Assembly: GCF_008369445.1 (NCBI RefSeq)
Contig: NZ_VTWH01000004.1
Span: forward strand, 124,001 to 188,000
Source of the DNA: Aureimonas fodinaquatilis
GTDB taxonomy: Bacteria; Pseudomonadota; Alphaproteobacteria; Rhizobiales; Rhizobiaceae
Length of the DNA: 64,000 nucleotides
Direction: 5' to 3'
Both the position numbers and the translations under genes were made by a program. This document shows positions 46,954 to 55,927 of the stretch, one piece after another. Numbering within the stretch: position 1 is the stretch's first letter; every line of letters starts with the position of its first letter. Under the pieces are notes generated by a model. That model saw nothing but the letters and a program-made list of their open reading frames with translations, was not told the origin of the DNA and did no database searches.

Positions 46954-47886
46954 ATGTCCAGTATTAAAACGGCGTCAAAACCGTCCTTCTTAGACCGGCT
47001 TTCGCAAAGCCGAAACGGCCTCGGGCTGTTGTTCATGCTTCCCGCGGCAGTGTTCCTTCTGTGTTTTCTAACATACCCGCTGGCGCTTGGCGTCTGGCTG
47101 GGTTTCACGGATACGCGCATCGGCAGGCCTGGAATTTTTATCGGCCTTGAAAATTATCTGTATCTCTTCGAAGATTCCGTATTCTGGCTTTCGGTGTTCA
47201 ACACGCTTTTGTACACAACGGTCGCCTCGGTTCTGAAATTTGGCCTGGGCCTCTGGCTGGCCATTCTGCTGAATGAGCATCTGCCGTTCAAAAACCTGTT
47301 CCGAGCCATCATCCTTCTGCCCTGGGTGGTGCCGACAGTGCTTTCGGCGCTGGCATTCTGGTGGATTTTCGACAGTCAGTTCTCGATCATCTCATGGGTG
47401 CTGATGCAGTGGGGAATTCTGGATGCGCCGATCAACTTCCTGGGCGATCCCAATACCGCACGCGCTTCCGTTATTGCCGCCAATGTCTGGCGCGGCATTC
47501 CCTTTGTTGCCATTTCGCTTCTGGCGGGCCTGCAAACCATTCCGCAATCCCTGCATGAGGCCGCGGCATTGGATGGCGCAACATCGTGGCAGCGGTTCCG
47601 CAATGTCACCCTGCCGCTTCTGACGCCCATTATCGCGGTTGTCATGACATTTTCGGTGCTGTTCACCTTCACCGATTTCCAGCTCATCTATGTGCTGACA
47701 CGCGGCGGCCCGGTCAACGCAACACACCTGATGGCAACGCTGTCATTCCAGCGCGGCATTCCCGGTGGGCAGTTGGGAGAAGGCGCGGCCATTGCCGTGG
47801 CGATGATACCCTTCCTGCTCGCTGCCATTCTATTCAGCTTCTTTGGCCTGCAACGCCGCAAATGGCAGCAGGGCGGTACGGACTGA
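46954..47886 (+). CDS. Sugar ABC transporter permease (MalF-like)
   Basis: The 310-residue permease has six membrane helices, the first near residues 25-48 (FMLPAAVFLLCFLTYPLALG in part). The EAA docking loop reads EAAALDGATSWQRFRNVTLP, near residues 204-223. This is the MalF-type subunit of a CUT1 importer. It is preceded by GCGAGACC and follows the binding-protein gene; the MalG-type subunit starts 12 bp after it. Confidence 0.93.
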   Translation: MSSIKTASKPSFLDRLSQSRNGLGLLFMLPAAVFLLCFLTYPLALGVWLGFTDTRIGRPGIFIGLENYLYLFEDSVFWLSVFNTLLYTTVASVLKFGLGLWLAILLNEHLPFKNLFRAIILLPWVVPTVLSALAFWWIFDSQFSIISWVLMQWGILDAPINFLGDPNTARASVIAANVWRGIPFVAISLLAGLQTIPQSLHEAAALDGATSWQRFRNVTLPLLTPIIAVVMTFSVLFTFTDFQLIYVLTRGGPVNATHLMATLSFQRGIPGGQLGEGAAIAVAMIPFLLAAILFSFFGLQRRKWQQGGTD

Positions 47887-47897
47887 GGATCAACATT

Positions 47898-48797
47898 ATG
47901 ACAAACACAACCCAGACCACCGCATCTCCGGAAGTCGATGACATTGTTGGCATGGCGCATCACGACACTTTGGCCAGGCGCATACTCGTCATCTATCTGC
48001 CACTTGCGGTGTTTGTCTTCGTGCTGCTGTTTCCATTTTACTGGATGGCAATCACCGCAGTAAAACCCAACAATCAGTTGACGGACTACAACACCTACAG
48101 CCCTTTCTGGGTGGTGCAGCCAACACTGGACCACATTCGCTACCTGTTGTTTGAAACCTCCTATCCCGGCTGGCTGTGGAACACGATGATCGTGGCGGTT
48201 GCCTCCACCTTCATCTCACTCGCAGCTTCGGTTTTTGCCGCCTATGGCATTGAACGGGTGCGGTTCAGCGGCGCACGTGTAACCGGATTGATGATTTTTC
48301 TGGCCTATCTTGTGCCACCATCCATCCTGTTCATTCCACTGGCCTTCATCGTGTTTCAGGCGGGCATCTTCGACTCTCGCCTGGCATTGATCCTGACTTA
48401 CCCGACATTCCTGATCCCGTTCTGCACATGGCTTCTGATGGGCTATTTCCGCTCCATTCCGTTTGAGCTGGAAGAGAGTGCATTGGTCGATGGTGCAACC
48501 CGCTGGCAGATTTTGACCAAAATCATCCTGCCACTGGCGGTGCCGGGTCTGATTTCGGCAGGTATCTTTGCCTTCACACTGTCCTGGAATGAATTCATCT
48601 ACGCACTGACATTCATTCAATCGTCGGAAAACAAGACCATTCCGGTTGGCGTGCTGACGGAACTTGTGCGTGGCGACGTGTATGAATGGGGATCGCTTAT
48701 GGCGGGTGCGCTGCTTGGCTCGCTGCCAGTGGTCATCCTCTACTCATTCTTCGTGGATTACTACGTATCGTCCATGACCGGTGCCGTGAAAGAATAG
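47898..48797 (+). CDS. Sugar ABC transporter permease (MalG-like)
   Basis: I use ATG 47898 (299 residues, MTNTTQTTASPEVDD); the longer open frame upstream lies within the preceding permease gene. It has six helices, an initial soluble stretch of about 30 residues and the EAA loop EESALVDGATRWQILTKIIL near 195-214, as in MalG/UgpE subunits. It completes the transporter. A rho-independent terminator follows at 48821-48851. Confidence 0.93.
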   Translation: MTNTTQTTASPEVDDIVGMAHHDTLARRILVIYLPLAVFVFVLLFPFYWMAITAVKPNNQLTDYNTYSPFWVVQPTLDHIRYLLFETSYPGWLWNTMIVAVASTFISLAASVFAAYGIERVRFSGARVTGLMIFLAYLVPPSILFIPLAFIVFQAGIFDSRLALILTYPTFLIPFCTWLLMGYFRSIPFELEESALVDGATRWQILTKIILPLAVPGLISAGIFAFTLSWNEFIYALTFIQSSENKTIPVGVLTELVRGDVYEWGSLMAGALLGSLPVVILYSFFVDYYVSSMTGAVKE

Positions 48798-48820
48798 CTT
48801 TACCCGCATGGGAGCGGAAG

Positions 48821-48851
48821 ACTTCCGGCGGGCAACTGCCGGGAGTTTTTT
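48821..48851 (+). terminator. Rho-independent terminator of the sugar ABC operon
   Basis: ACTTCCGGC (48821-48829) pairs with GCCGGGAGT (48838-48846), a 9-bp stem with one G-T wobble and an 8-nt loop, and runs into TTTTTT (48846-48851). It ends the denD-SDR-ABC transcript before the convergent Lrp gene. Confidence 0.88.
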
Positions 48852-48877
48852 ATTGCCTGATCACCGGAAGAATTGCC

Positions 48878-49318
48878 TCACAACACGCTGCGAATGGCAA
48901 AGCTGGAATTGATGCGCAGCACGCCGGGCAGGCTGGACAATATTTCCTTGTGCACCCGCTCATAGTCACCAGCACCGCCCACTTCCACCCGCAGGAGGTA
49001 GTCCTCCTCGCCGGTCATCAGATAGCACTCACGAATTTCCGGATGTTTCAAAACCTCCGCTTCAAACCGGTTCAGCACCTCTTCTGTTTGCCGCTCAAGG
49101 CTGATCCGCACGATGACCACGTGCACTTCGTCTGTGCCGGGGCCAGCCACCAGCGCCGTGTAACCGCGAATAACGCGGTTCTGCTCCAATATCTGCACCC
49201 GGCGCAGACAAGCGGAGGGTGAAAGCCCGACTTCCTGAGCCAATGCCAGGTTGGTCAGGCGGCCATTGCGCCGCAAGGCGCGCAATATTGCGCGGTCAAG
49301 TCTGTCAACGCTGTGCAT
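48878..49318 (-). CDS. Lrp/AsnC-family regulator (DadR-like)
   Basis: ATG 49318 gives 146 residues (MHSVDRLDRAILRALRRNGR). An N-terminal helix-turn-helix (LTNLALAQEVGLSPSACLRR) is followed by the RAM ligand-binding domain (about 65-145; ECYLMTGEEDYLLRVEV). Lrp/AsnC proteins bind amino acids. It is divergent from alr-dadA, the standard arrangement for DadR, which activates alanine catabolism in response to alanine. A dyad with ATATGC/GCATAT arms and a TGACGTCA centre lies in the 134-bp shared promoter region. Confidence 0.9.
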   Translation of the reverse strand: MHSVDRLDRAILRALRRNGRLTNLALAQEVGLSPSACLRRVQILEQNRVIRGYTALVAGPGTDEVHVVIVRISLERQTEEVLNRFEAEVLKHPEIRECYLMTGEEDYLLRVEVGGAGDYERVHKEILSSLPGVLRINSSFAIRSVL

Positions 49319-49340
49319 GAATCTGCCACCAATTCGAATT

Positions 49341-49371
49341 ATATGCGAAAATGACGTCATATTTAGCATAT
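49341..49371. promoter_or_regulatory. Putative Lrp/DadR operator between regulator and alr
   Basis: ATATGC (49341-49346) and GCATAT (49366-49371) flank a central TGACGTCA palindrome (49352-49359) with A/T-rich spacers of 5 and 6 bp, an almost symmetric 31-bp dyad. Lrp sites are A/T-rich dyads of this type, and the position between divergent genes fits. Confidence 0.5.
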
Positions 49372-49452
49372 ATCATCGAAAAATTCACGTACATTCGGCC
49401 ATTCTTCGGACATTCTTCCTATAGCTTTCCTTTTGCGACGGGATGTTCGCCA

Positions 49453-50610
49453 ATGATCGATTCCGGCCCTTCCACAGCGGTGACGCCCGGCAACGACGCT
49501 GCGTGGCGCACGTCGCCCGAAACGCTTGCCAGTGCCGGTCTGCTGATTGTCGATCTGGCGGCGGTTCGCCACAATTACCGGCTGCTGCGGGCGCAGGCGA
49601 AAGGTGCTGCCGTCGGTGGCGTGGTCAAGGCGGATTCCTACGGGCTTGGTGCCGGCAAAATTGCGCCCGTTCTCTGGGATGAAGGCTGCAGAAGCTTTTT
49701 TGTCGCGCAATTGTGCGAGGCGCTGGCGCTCAAGCCCATATTGCCGCCAGAAGCGGAAATATTCGTTCTGAATGGTGTTCGGCCTGGCGCAGAAAGCCTT
49801 GCGGCTGATGCCGGCGTCATTCCCGTGCTGAATTCGCTGGAAGACATTGCGGCCTGGACGCGAGAGGGCCAACGGCGTGGAAAACCCCTCCCCGCTGCCA
49901 TTCAACTGGATTCCGGCATGTCACGCCTTGGCATGCCGCCGGCGGATGTTGATGCATTGCGCCAGAACCCGGAGCTTCTTTCCGGCATGGATTTGCAGTT
50001 GATCATGAGCCATCTTGCCTGTGCTGATGAGCCGGACCACGGCGCCAATCATGCGCAGTTGCAGGCTTTTCGTGCCCTTGAACAAGCATTTCCGGCGGCG
50101 CGGCGGTCGCTGGCAAACTCCGCCGGCATTTTCCTGGGACAGGACTGGCGGTTTGACCTGGTGCGGCCCGGTATTGCGCTGTATGGCGGCGCGCCCTTCG
50201 ACCACAGGCCAAACCCCATGAGTGCCGTGGTGCGGCTGGAAACCCGCATCACCCAAATTCGCGAGGTGCCCGCAGGCGTTGGCATAGGCTACGGTTTCAC
50301 CCGCATGGCTGATGCCCCGATGCGCCTTGCCACACTTGGCATGGGTTATGCGGATGGCTGGCATCGCAGGCTTGCCGGCGGGGCAGTCTGGTTCAATGGC
50401 AAACGGCTGCCCTTTGCCGGCCGGATTTCCATGGACAGCATCATTCTGGACGCAACCGACGCGCCTGATCTGCAAGCCGGAGACTGGGTGGAAGTCATCG
50501 GCAAGCACCAGACACTTGAACATGTTGCCGCTGAAGCGGGCACGATTTCCTACGAAGTCCTGACCTCGCTCGGTCACCGGTTCAGCCGGTATTTTGTCGA
50601 TGGAGCCTGA
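49453..50610 (+). CDS. alr: Alanine racemase, catabolic type
   Basis: The ATG at 49453 gives 385 residues. The fold-III PLP enzyme has its lysine in VVKADSYGLG (Lys59), QLDSGMSRLGM, GIGYGFTR, and near the C-terminus MGYADGWHR and GRISMDS, matching alanine racemase. It interconverts L- and D-alanine. It is followed 3 bp later by dadA and is divergent from an Lrp-type regulator, so it is the catabolic dadX-type enzyme: L-alanine is racemised and D-alanine then oxidised by DadA. It might also supply D-alanine for peptidoglycan. Confidence 0.94.
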   Translation: MIDSGPSTAVTPGNDAAWRTSPETLASAGLLIVDLAAVRHNYRLLRAQAKGAAVGGVVKADSYGLGAGKIAPVLWDEGCRSFFVAQLCEALALKPILPPEAEIFVLNGVRPGAESLAADAGVIPVLNSLEDIAAWTREGQRRGKPLPAAIQLDSGMSRLGMPPADVDALRQNPELLSGMDLQLIMSHLACADEPDHGANHAQLQAFRALEQAFPAARRSLANSAGIFLGQDWRFDLVRPGIALYGGAPFDHRPNPMSAVVRLETRITQIREVPAGVGIGYGFTRMADAPMRLATLGMGYADGWHRRLAGGAVWFNGKRLPFAGRISMDSIILDATDAPDLQAGDWVEVIGKHQTLEHVAAEAGTISYEVLTSLGHRFSRYFVDGA

Positions 50611-50613
50611 CAA

Positions 50614-51873
50614 ATGAAAATTGCAATTCTTGGTGGCGGCGTCATCGGTGTCACTTCGGCCTGGTATCTGGCCAAGGCCGGACATGAGGTCACGGTGATC
50701 GAACGGCAGAAAGGCGCGGCGCTGGAAACCAGCTTCGCCAATGCCGGTCAGGTCTCATTCGGCTACAGTTCGCCATGGGCGGCGCCCGGCATACCGATGA
50801 AGGCGATGAAGTGGCTGTTCATGCAGCATGCGCCTCTGATTTTGCGCCCTAATTTCGATACGGCCATGCTCAACTGGCTGGTGCGCATGCTGGCAAACTG
50901 CACAACTGAAGCTTACGCAGTGAACAAAAGCCGCATGCTGCGGATTTCCAATTACAGCCGCGAATGCCTGATGGAACTGCGCAATGAAACAGGCATCACC
51001 TATGATGCCCGGCAACAGGGCACTTTGCAGCTTTTCCGATATGAGTCGCAGGTGGAAGCCTCGGCCAAGGACATCAAGGCGCTGGCGGCAGACGGTGTGG
51101 CATTTGAGGTTCTGGATCGGGACGAGTGCATTAAGGCAGAGCCGGCCCTGGCCCGCTCCCGCGATAAAATTGCCGGTGGTCTGCGCACTCCGAATGATGA
51201 AACCGGCGATTGCTTCAAATTCACCCAGTCACTGGCGCAAATGGCCGCTGAAGCGGGCGTTACATTTCAGTATGGCAGCGAGATCAAGTCGCTTTTGACC
51301 GAAGGCGGACGCGCAACCGGGGTCCTGACGGACAAAGGCCCGCAAAAATTTGATGCGGTGGTGGTCGCGCTGGGCAGTTACTCCCCGGCCCTGGTTCGCC
51401 CCCTCGGCGTGCGAATTCCGGTCTATCCGGTCAAGGGATATTCGCTCACCATTCCCATCCGCGACTATGCGCTGGCGCCTGAATCCACCGTCATGGATGA
51501 AACTTACAAGATTGCGATAACCCGTTTGGGTGATCGGATCCGGGTGGGCGGAATGGCGGAAATTTCCGGCTTTACCAAAGACCTGCCAGAGGCACGCCGC
51601 AAGACACTGGAGCACTCGGTGACAGACCTGTTTCCCGGTGGTGATGTGGCGGCGGCGCAGTTCTGGACAGGCCTGCGCCCGATGACACCTGACGGAACAC
51701 CGATTATCGGCAAGACCAAAGTTGAAAACCTGTATCTCAATACCGGGCATGGCACGCTTGGCTGGACCATGAGCTGCGGCTCAAGCCGGCTTCTGGCAGA
51801 CATTGTCAGCGGCAAACCAACAGACATCAGCATCGATAGTCTGTCTGCCGACCGATATAAGGCAAATGGCTGA
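50614..51873 (+). CDS. dadA: D-amino acid dehydrogenase
   Basis: The 419-residue flavoenzyme starts with the FAD-binding GGGVIG motif (residues 7-12) and ends with [22 protein letters not shown] in part, which is characteristic of DadA. It deaminates D-alanine and other D-amino acids to keto acids, passing electrons to the respiratory chain at the membrane. It starts 3 bp after alr, so the two are one operon under the divergent Lrp-type regulator. A hairpin at 51985-52021 may end the transcript. Confidence 0.95.
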   Translation: MKIAILGGGVIGVTSAWYLAKAGHEVTVIERQKGAALETSFANAGQVSFGYSSPWAAPGIPMKAMKWLFMQHAPLILRPNFDTAMLNWLVRMLANCTTEAYAVNKSRMLRISNYSRECLMELRNETGITYDARQQGTLQLFRYESQVEASAKDIKALAADGVAFEVLDRDECIKAEPALARSRDKIAGGLRTPNDETGDCFKFTQSLAQMAAEAGVTFQYGSEIKSLLTEGGRATGVLTDKGPQKFDAVVVALGSYSPALVRPLGVRIPVYPVKGYSLTIPIRDYALAPESTVMDETYKIAITRLGDRIRVGGMAEISGFTKDLPEARRKTLEHSVTDLFPGGDVAAAQFWTGLRPMTPDGTPIIGKTKVENLYLNTGHGTLGWTMSCGSSRLLADIVSGKPTDISIDSLSADRYKANG

Positions 51874-51984
51874 AAGCAATTTCGGCAAAACTGGTTCAGG
51901 TTGTTTTGCGTTTTGTTCTGACGCAAAGACAGGATTTGCGCGTGCGCAATGCAATATTGGCATGCTATATTCTCACCTGAAATG

Positions 51985-52021
51985 AAGTGGCGACTGCGGC
52001 CCTTAAAGTCGGTCGCCACTT
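51985..52021. repeat. Hairpin downstream of dadA
   Basis: AAGTGGCGAC (51985-51994) and GTCGCCACTT (52012-52021) form a perfect 10-bp stem with a 17-nt loop, about 110 bp after the dadA stop. There is no T-run on the plus strand, so its role as terminator is uncertain. Confidence 0.5.
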
Positions 52022-52102
52022 AAAACAGTTGTTTGTCATGCATTTATGCAAAGTCGGATGTTCATCATGTGCCGATGCATGGGTGCTAAAGCGGGTTACA
52101 AA

Positions 52103-53338
52103 ATGGCGCCAATTGAACAAGGGCATCGCCAGCGCATTCTGATTTACAGTCACGATACGTTCGGCCTTGGCCATTTGCGGCGGTGCCGCGCCATTGCCCA
52201 CAAGCTGGTTGAAACGTTCGAGAACGCTTCTGTCGTCATAATCTCCGGCTCTCCCATTATCGGCCGGTTCGATTTTGCCGACGGGGTGGACTATGTGCGG
52301 GTGCCCGGCGTGGTCAAACAGCCGGATGGCACCTATGCCACATCCAACATGTCGCTGGATCTGGAAGAAACGGTGCAGATGCGCCGGGCTATCATCATGG
52401 CCACGGCGCGCAGCCTGAAACCCGACCTGTTGATTGTGGACAAGGAGCCGACCGGTTTTCGTGATGAGTTGCTGCCAACCCTGCACCATCTTCGGGCCAC
52501 CGGCACCAAAATCGTGCTGGGCCTGCGCGACGTGCTGGATGAAACCAGTGTGATCGTGCCGGAATGGGAGCGCAAGGGCGCTATTGAAGCGCTTCGCCAG
52601 TTTTACGACCATGTCTGGGTCTATGGGCTGCCGGAAATCCATGAACCGCTGGCGCCTTTTGATCTGCCGGAAACCTTGCGCAACGAGATTATCTATACCG
52701 GCTATCTGCGCCGGGAACTGCCCGCAGAATCCCGCAGCACCCGCTATCCCAGGCTTACGCGCAAACCGTTTGCCCTGGTAACCACCGGCGGCGGAGGTGA
52801 TGGCGAGCAATTGATAGACTGGGTGCTTTCTGCCTATGAGCACGACCCAGATATCGGCATCGGTGCGCTGTTTGTGTTCGGTCCGTTCATCCCCGATGCG
52901 CGGCGCGGCTCGTTTCTGGAACGCATGTCCCGACTGCCCAATGTTGATGCCATTACCTTTGATTCCAAGATCGAGCATCTGATCACCCGATCGGAATGTG
53001 TTATTGCCATGGGTGGCTACAACACTTTCTGCGAAATTCTGTCCTTCAACAAACGGGCTCTGATCGTGCCTCGACGAAGCCCGCGCATGGAGCAGGCCAT
53101 CCGCGCAGAGCGTGCGGCGGAACTTGGGCTGGTTTCGGTACTGGATGGCACCAAGCTGGAAACCGGCGTCAACCGCGACCCGCACGAAATGGCGCAGGCA
53201 ATACGCCAGTTACAGAACCGGCCCAAGCCCTTGGAATCCGCATTGCCGTCGCTGTTGGACGGGCTGGAAACAATTGAAATCACTGCCCGTGCCTGGCTAA
53301 CGGGCAAAGACCCGGCCATAACAGCGATTGCCGGCTGA
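52103..53338 (+). CDS. MurG-like glycosyltransferase (GT-B fold, GT28-type)
   Basis: ATG 52103 (411 residues, MAPIEQGHRQRILIYSHD) is the likely start although no strong ribosome site is seen; the frame is open 57 bp further upstream. The N-terminal GLGHLRRCRAIAHKL is a GxGH donor-domain motif. The C-terminal domain has TTGGGGDGEQLIDW and the nucleotide-sugar-binding segment MGGYNTFCEILSFNKRALI, similar to MurG/GT28 enzymes. Substrate unknown. A GT4 glycosyltransferase follows 3 bp later, so it belongs to a surface-glycan cluster. Confidence 0.82.
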   Translation: MAPIEQGHRQRILIYSHDTFGLGHLRRCRAIAHKLVETFENASVVIISGSPIIGRFDFADGVDYVRVPGVVKQPDGTYATSNMSLDLEETVQMRRAIIMATARSLKPDLLIVDKEPTGFRDELLPTLHHLRATGTKIVLGLRDVLDETSVIVPEWERKGAIEALRQFYDHVWVYGLPEIHEPLAPFDLPETLRNEIIYTGYLRRELPAESRSTRYPRLTRKPFALVTTGGGGDGEQLIDWVLSAYEHDPDIGIGALFVFGPFIPDARRGSFLERMSRLPNVDAITFDSKIEHLITRSECVIAMGGYNTFCEILSFNKRALIVPRRSPRMEQAIRAERAAELGLVSVLDGTKLETGVNRDPHEMAQAIRQLQNRPKPLESALPSLLDGLETIEITARAWLTGKDPAITAIAG

Positions 53339-53341
53339 TTC

Positions 53342-54613
53342 ATGGATATGAGATTGAGTGAAGACCGCGGAAAGCCGCGCATAGCCGTTATTGTCAAAGG
53401 CTATCCGCGCTTGTCGGAAACCTTTATTGCGCAGGAAATCCTGGGGCTGGAACAGGCAGGTTTCACGCTGGAAATCTGGTCGCTCCGCCACCCGACAGAC
53501 AGCGCAAAACACCCGCTGAACCACCAGATACAGGCAGCGGTAAACTATCTGCCGGAATATTTGTATCAGGCACCTTTGCGCGTGGCGAAAGGGCTTTTTG
53601 CTGCAATGAGGCGACCGGGCTTTGGCCGGTTCTGCGCATTGGCGTGGCGCGACCTGCGCCGTGACCCGACGCCAAACCGCATGCGACGCATCGGGCAGGC
53701 ACTGGTGCTTGCGCGCGAACTGAACCCGCAGATTGCGCAGCTCTATGTGCATTTTCTGCACACACCAGCATCCGTGGCTCGCTATGCCGCAATTTTGCGC
53801 GGCAACCGCTTCGGCTTTTCCGCTCATGCCAAAGATATCTGGACAACGCAGGACTGGGAAAAGCGGGAAAAAATTGCCGATGCAGCGTGGGGTGTCACGT
53901 GCACGCGGCAAGGTTATGACGAATTGCGCCGCCTCACTCCGCCGGATGCACCGGACCGGATCAGGCTGGTCTATCATGGTCTGGATTTGTCGCGGTTTCC
54001 CGAACCTCCGGTTCGTGCGACTTCAACGGATGGCAATCAGCCGAAAAGTCCGGTGCGAATTGTCACCGTTGGCCGAATGGTGGCCAAAAAGGGCTTCTCA
54101 GATTTGTTGCAGGCTCTGGCAATGCTGCCGGAACATCTTGCATGGCAGATGGTTCACATCGGTTCGGGAGAGTTGAAGCAAAGCCTGCAGCAGGAGGCCG
54201 AAGCGCTGGGTCTTTCAGACCGGGTGGAATGGCGTGGAGCAATGGCGCAAAGCGGAGTTATCGCCGCACTGCGAGACGCGGATATTTTTGCTCTGGCATG
54301 CCGGGAGGGCGACGGTGGTGACCGCGACGGCCTGCCCAATGTGTTGATGGAAGCCGCCACTCAGGAACTTGCGCTGCTATCAACCGCTTATGCTGGTGTG
54401 CCCGAACTGATCAATGATGGGGAGAACGGCCTTCTGGTTTCCCCTGCCGACCCGGCAGCATTTGCTCTGGCGCTGGAAAGGCTGATCCGCAACCCTGCGC
54501 TGCGGCGCAGCCTTGGCCAGAACGCCCATGCCCGCGTGCGAAATGACTTCGAGTTTCAGTCCGGCATCACCACGATTTCCGCCCTGTTGCAAATGCAGGG
54601 CGTCAGGCCTTGA
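53342..54613 (+). CDS. Family 4 glycosyltransferase
   Basis: The 423-residue GT-B enzyme starts 3 bp after the MurG-like gene. The N-terminal domain has KGYPRLSETFIAQEILGLE, typical of exopolysaccharide GT4 enzymes. The donor domain has VGRMVAKKGFSDLLQAL (about 240-256), and GLPNVLMEAATQELALLST carries the catalytic E-x7-E-like region (about 328-346). It probably adds a hexose during assembly of a surface glycan on the cytoplasmic side. Its last 11 bp overlap, in the opposite direction, the end of the UDP-sugar dehydrogenase gene. Confidence 0.87.
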   Translation: MDMRLSEDRGKPRIAVIVKGYPRLSETFIAQEILGLEQAGFTLEIWSLRHPTDSAKHPLNHQIQAAVNYLPEYLYQAPLRVAKGLFAAMRRPGFGRFCALAWRDLRRDPTPNRMRRIGQALVLARELNPQIAQLYVHFLHTPASVARYAAILRGNRFGFSAHAKDIWTTQDWEKREKIADAAWGVTCTRQGYDELRRLTPPDAPDRIRLVYHGLDLSRFPEPPVRATSTDGNQPKSPVRIVTVGRMVAKKGFSDLLQALAMLPEHLAWQMVHIGSGELKQSLQQEAEALGLSDRVEWRGAMAQSGVIAALRDADIFALACREGDGGDRDGLPNVLMEAATQELALLSTAYAGVPELINDGENGLLVSPADPAAFALALERLIRNPALRRSLGQNAHARVRNDFEFQSGITTISALLQMQGVRP

Positions 54614-55925
54614 TGACCCGGCTGGTATCCGTGCCAAGACGTTCAAACACATTGCGCGTGTCCACGCCCAGCCGCATGGCACTGGCAATGGTGGCGTAGT
54701 CCACATCAGCGTGATCCGTGGCAACAAGCACCGCATCATAGCTTGCAACGGTCTGTGCGGTGATGGTTACGGATTGGCGGCCAGCAAGGGCCTTGTGCTC
54801 GCGAGTTACCGGAATTGTCGGCACATGCGGGTCGTGGTAATCCACTTGCGCGCCGCGTTGCTCCATTATATCCATCAGGCGCAGTGACGCGCTCTCCCGC
54901 GTATCCTCGACATTCCGCTTATAGGCTACACCAAGCAGCAGAATGCGGGCACCGTTCAGCCCGCGTTGAAAGCGTGCGTCCAATGCCAGTGCCAACACCT
55001 CGACAACGTGGGCGGGCATGGCTGTGTTGATCTCACCTGCCAGTTCAATAAACCGCGTGGCAATGTCATATTCCCGCGCTTTCCACGACAGGTAAAACGG
55101 ATCAATCGGAATGCAATGTCCGCCAAGCCCCGGGCCGGGGTAGAATGGCATGTACCCAAATGGCTTTGATTTGGCCGCCTCGATCACCTCCCAGATATCA
55201 ATGCCCATTGCGCCGTAAATCAGCTTCAACTCATTCACCAGGGCAATATTGACGGAGCGGAAAATATTCTCGGTCAGCTTTACGGCCTCTGCCACCGAAG
55301 GGCTCGAAACCGGCACGGTGCTTTGCATGGCTGCGGCGTAAAGCGCATTGGCCAATGTCAAAGCATCGACACCATCGCCGCCAACGACTTTGGGAATATC
55401 ACGGGTGGTAAAGGCGGCATTGCCCGGATCTTCCCGCTCGGGCGAAAATGCCAGGAAAAACTCCTTGCCACTGGCCTCCAGCATCGGCTTGACCACCTCA
55501 AGCGTGGTACCGGGCCATGTGGTGGATTCCAGAACCACCATCTGTCCTTCACGCAAGTGCGCGGCAATCTGGCTGGTGGCCAGCCGCATGAAGGATAGGT
55601 CAGGGTCGCGCTGCGGTGTCAGTGGCGTGGGCACACAGATCAAAATAGCATCCGGCTCCCCCAGCCGGTCAAAATCAACCGTGGCTTCAAAACGCCCTTG
55701 CTCCAGCGCCTGCGCAATCGCGTCAGCGGGAATGTGGCTTATGCCCGTTTGCCCCGCATTCAACAGCGCCACGCGGTTGACATCAATGTCAAAGCCAAGC
55801 ACGGGAAAACCGGCGCGGCACATAACAAGAGCCAGCGGCAGGCCGACATAGCCAAGGCCGATAATGCCAATGCGGGCGGTTCTGTTTTCAATTTTGTCGA
55901 GCAGGCTTTCAGCGGCAGGTGTCAT
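54603..55925 (-). CDS. UDP-N-acetyl-hexosamine dehydrogenase (WbpA/TviB-type)
   Basis: The 440-residue enzyme has the N-terminal NAD-binding GLGYVGLPLA motif, a CVPTPLTPQRDPDLS segment and the catalytic-cysteine motif PGPGLGGHCIPIDPFYL (Cys near 269). That latter form is diagnostic for the WbpA/TviB/Wbpo group acting on UDP-HexNAc, rather than the UDP-glucose dehydrogenase form. It oxidises C6 to a carboxylate, giving an acidic amino sugar. It ends a leftward transcript (GT4, GT28-deacetylase, dehydrogenase) with gaps of a few bases, so the glycan probably contains a uronic acid. Confidence 0.9.
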   Translation of the reverse strand: MTPAAESLLDKIENRTARIGIIGLGYVGLPLALVMCRAGFPVLGFDIDVNRVALLNAGQTGISHIPADAIAQALEQGRFEATVDFDRLGEPDAILICVPTPLTPQRDPDLSFMRLATSQIAAHLREGQMVVLESTTWPGTTLEVVKPMLEASGKEFFLAFSPEREDPGNAAFTTRDIPKVVGGDGVDALTLANALYAAAMQSTVPVSSPSVAEAVKLTENIFRSVNIALVNELKLIYGAMGIDIWEVIEAAKSKPFGYMPFYPGPGLGGHCIPIDPFYLSWKAREYDIATRFIELAGEINTAMPAHVVEVLALALDARFQRGLNGARILLLGVAYKRNVEDTRESASLRLMDIMEQRGAQVDYHDPHVPTIPVTREHKALAGRQSVTITAQTVASYDAVLVATDHADVDYATIASAMRLGVDTRNVFERLGTDTSRVIKA

Positions 55926-55927
55926 GC

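Noticed and set aside
51965-53185. Open frame on the minus strand opposite the MurG-like gene
   Set aside because: The plus-strand frame has glycosyltransferase motifs and tight spacing to the next gene; the antisense frame has none.
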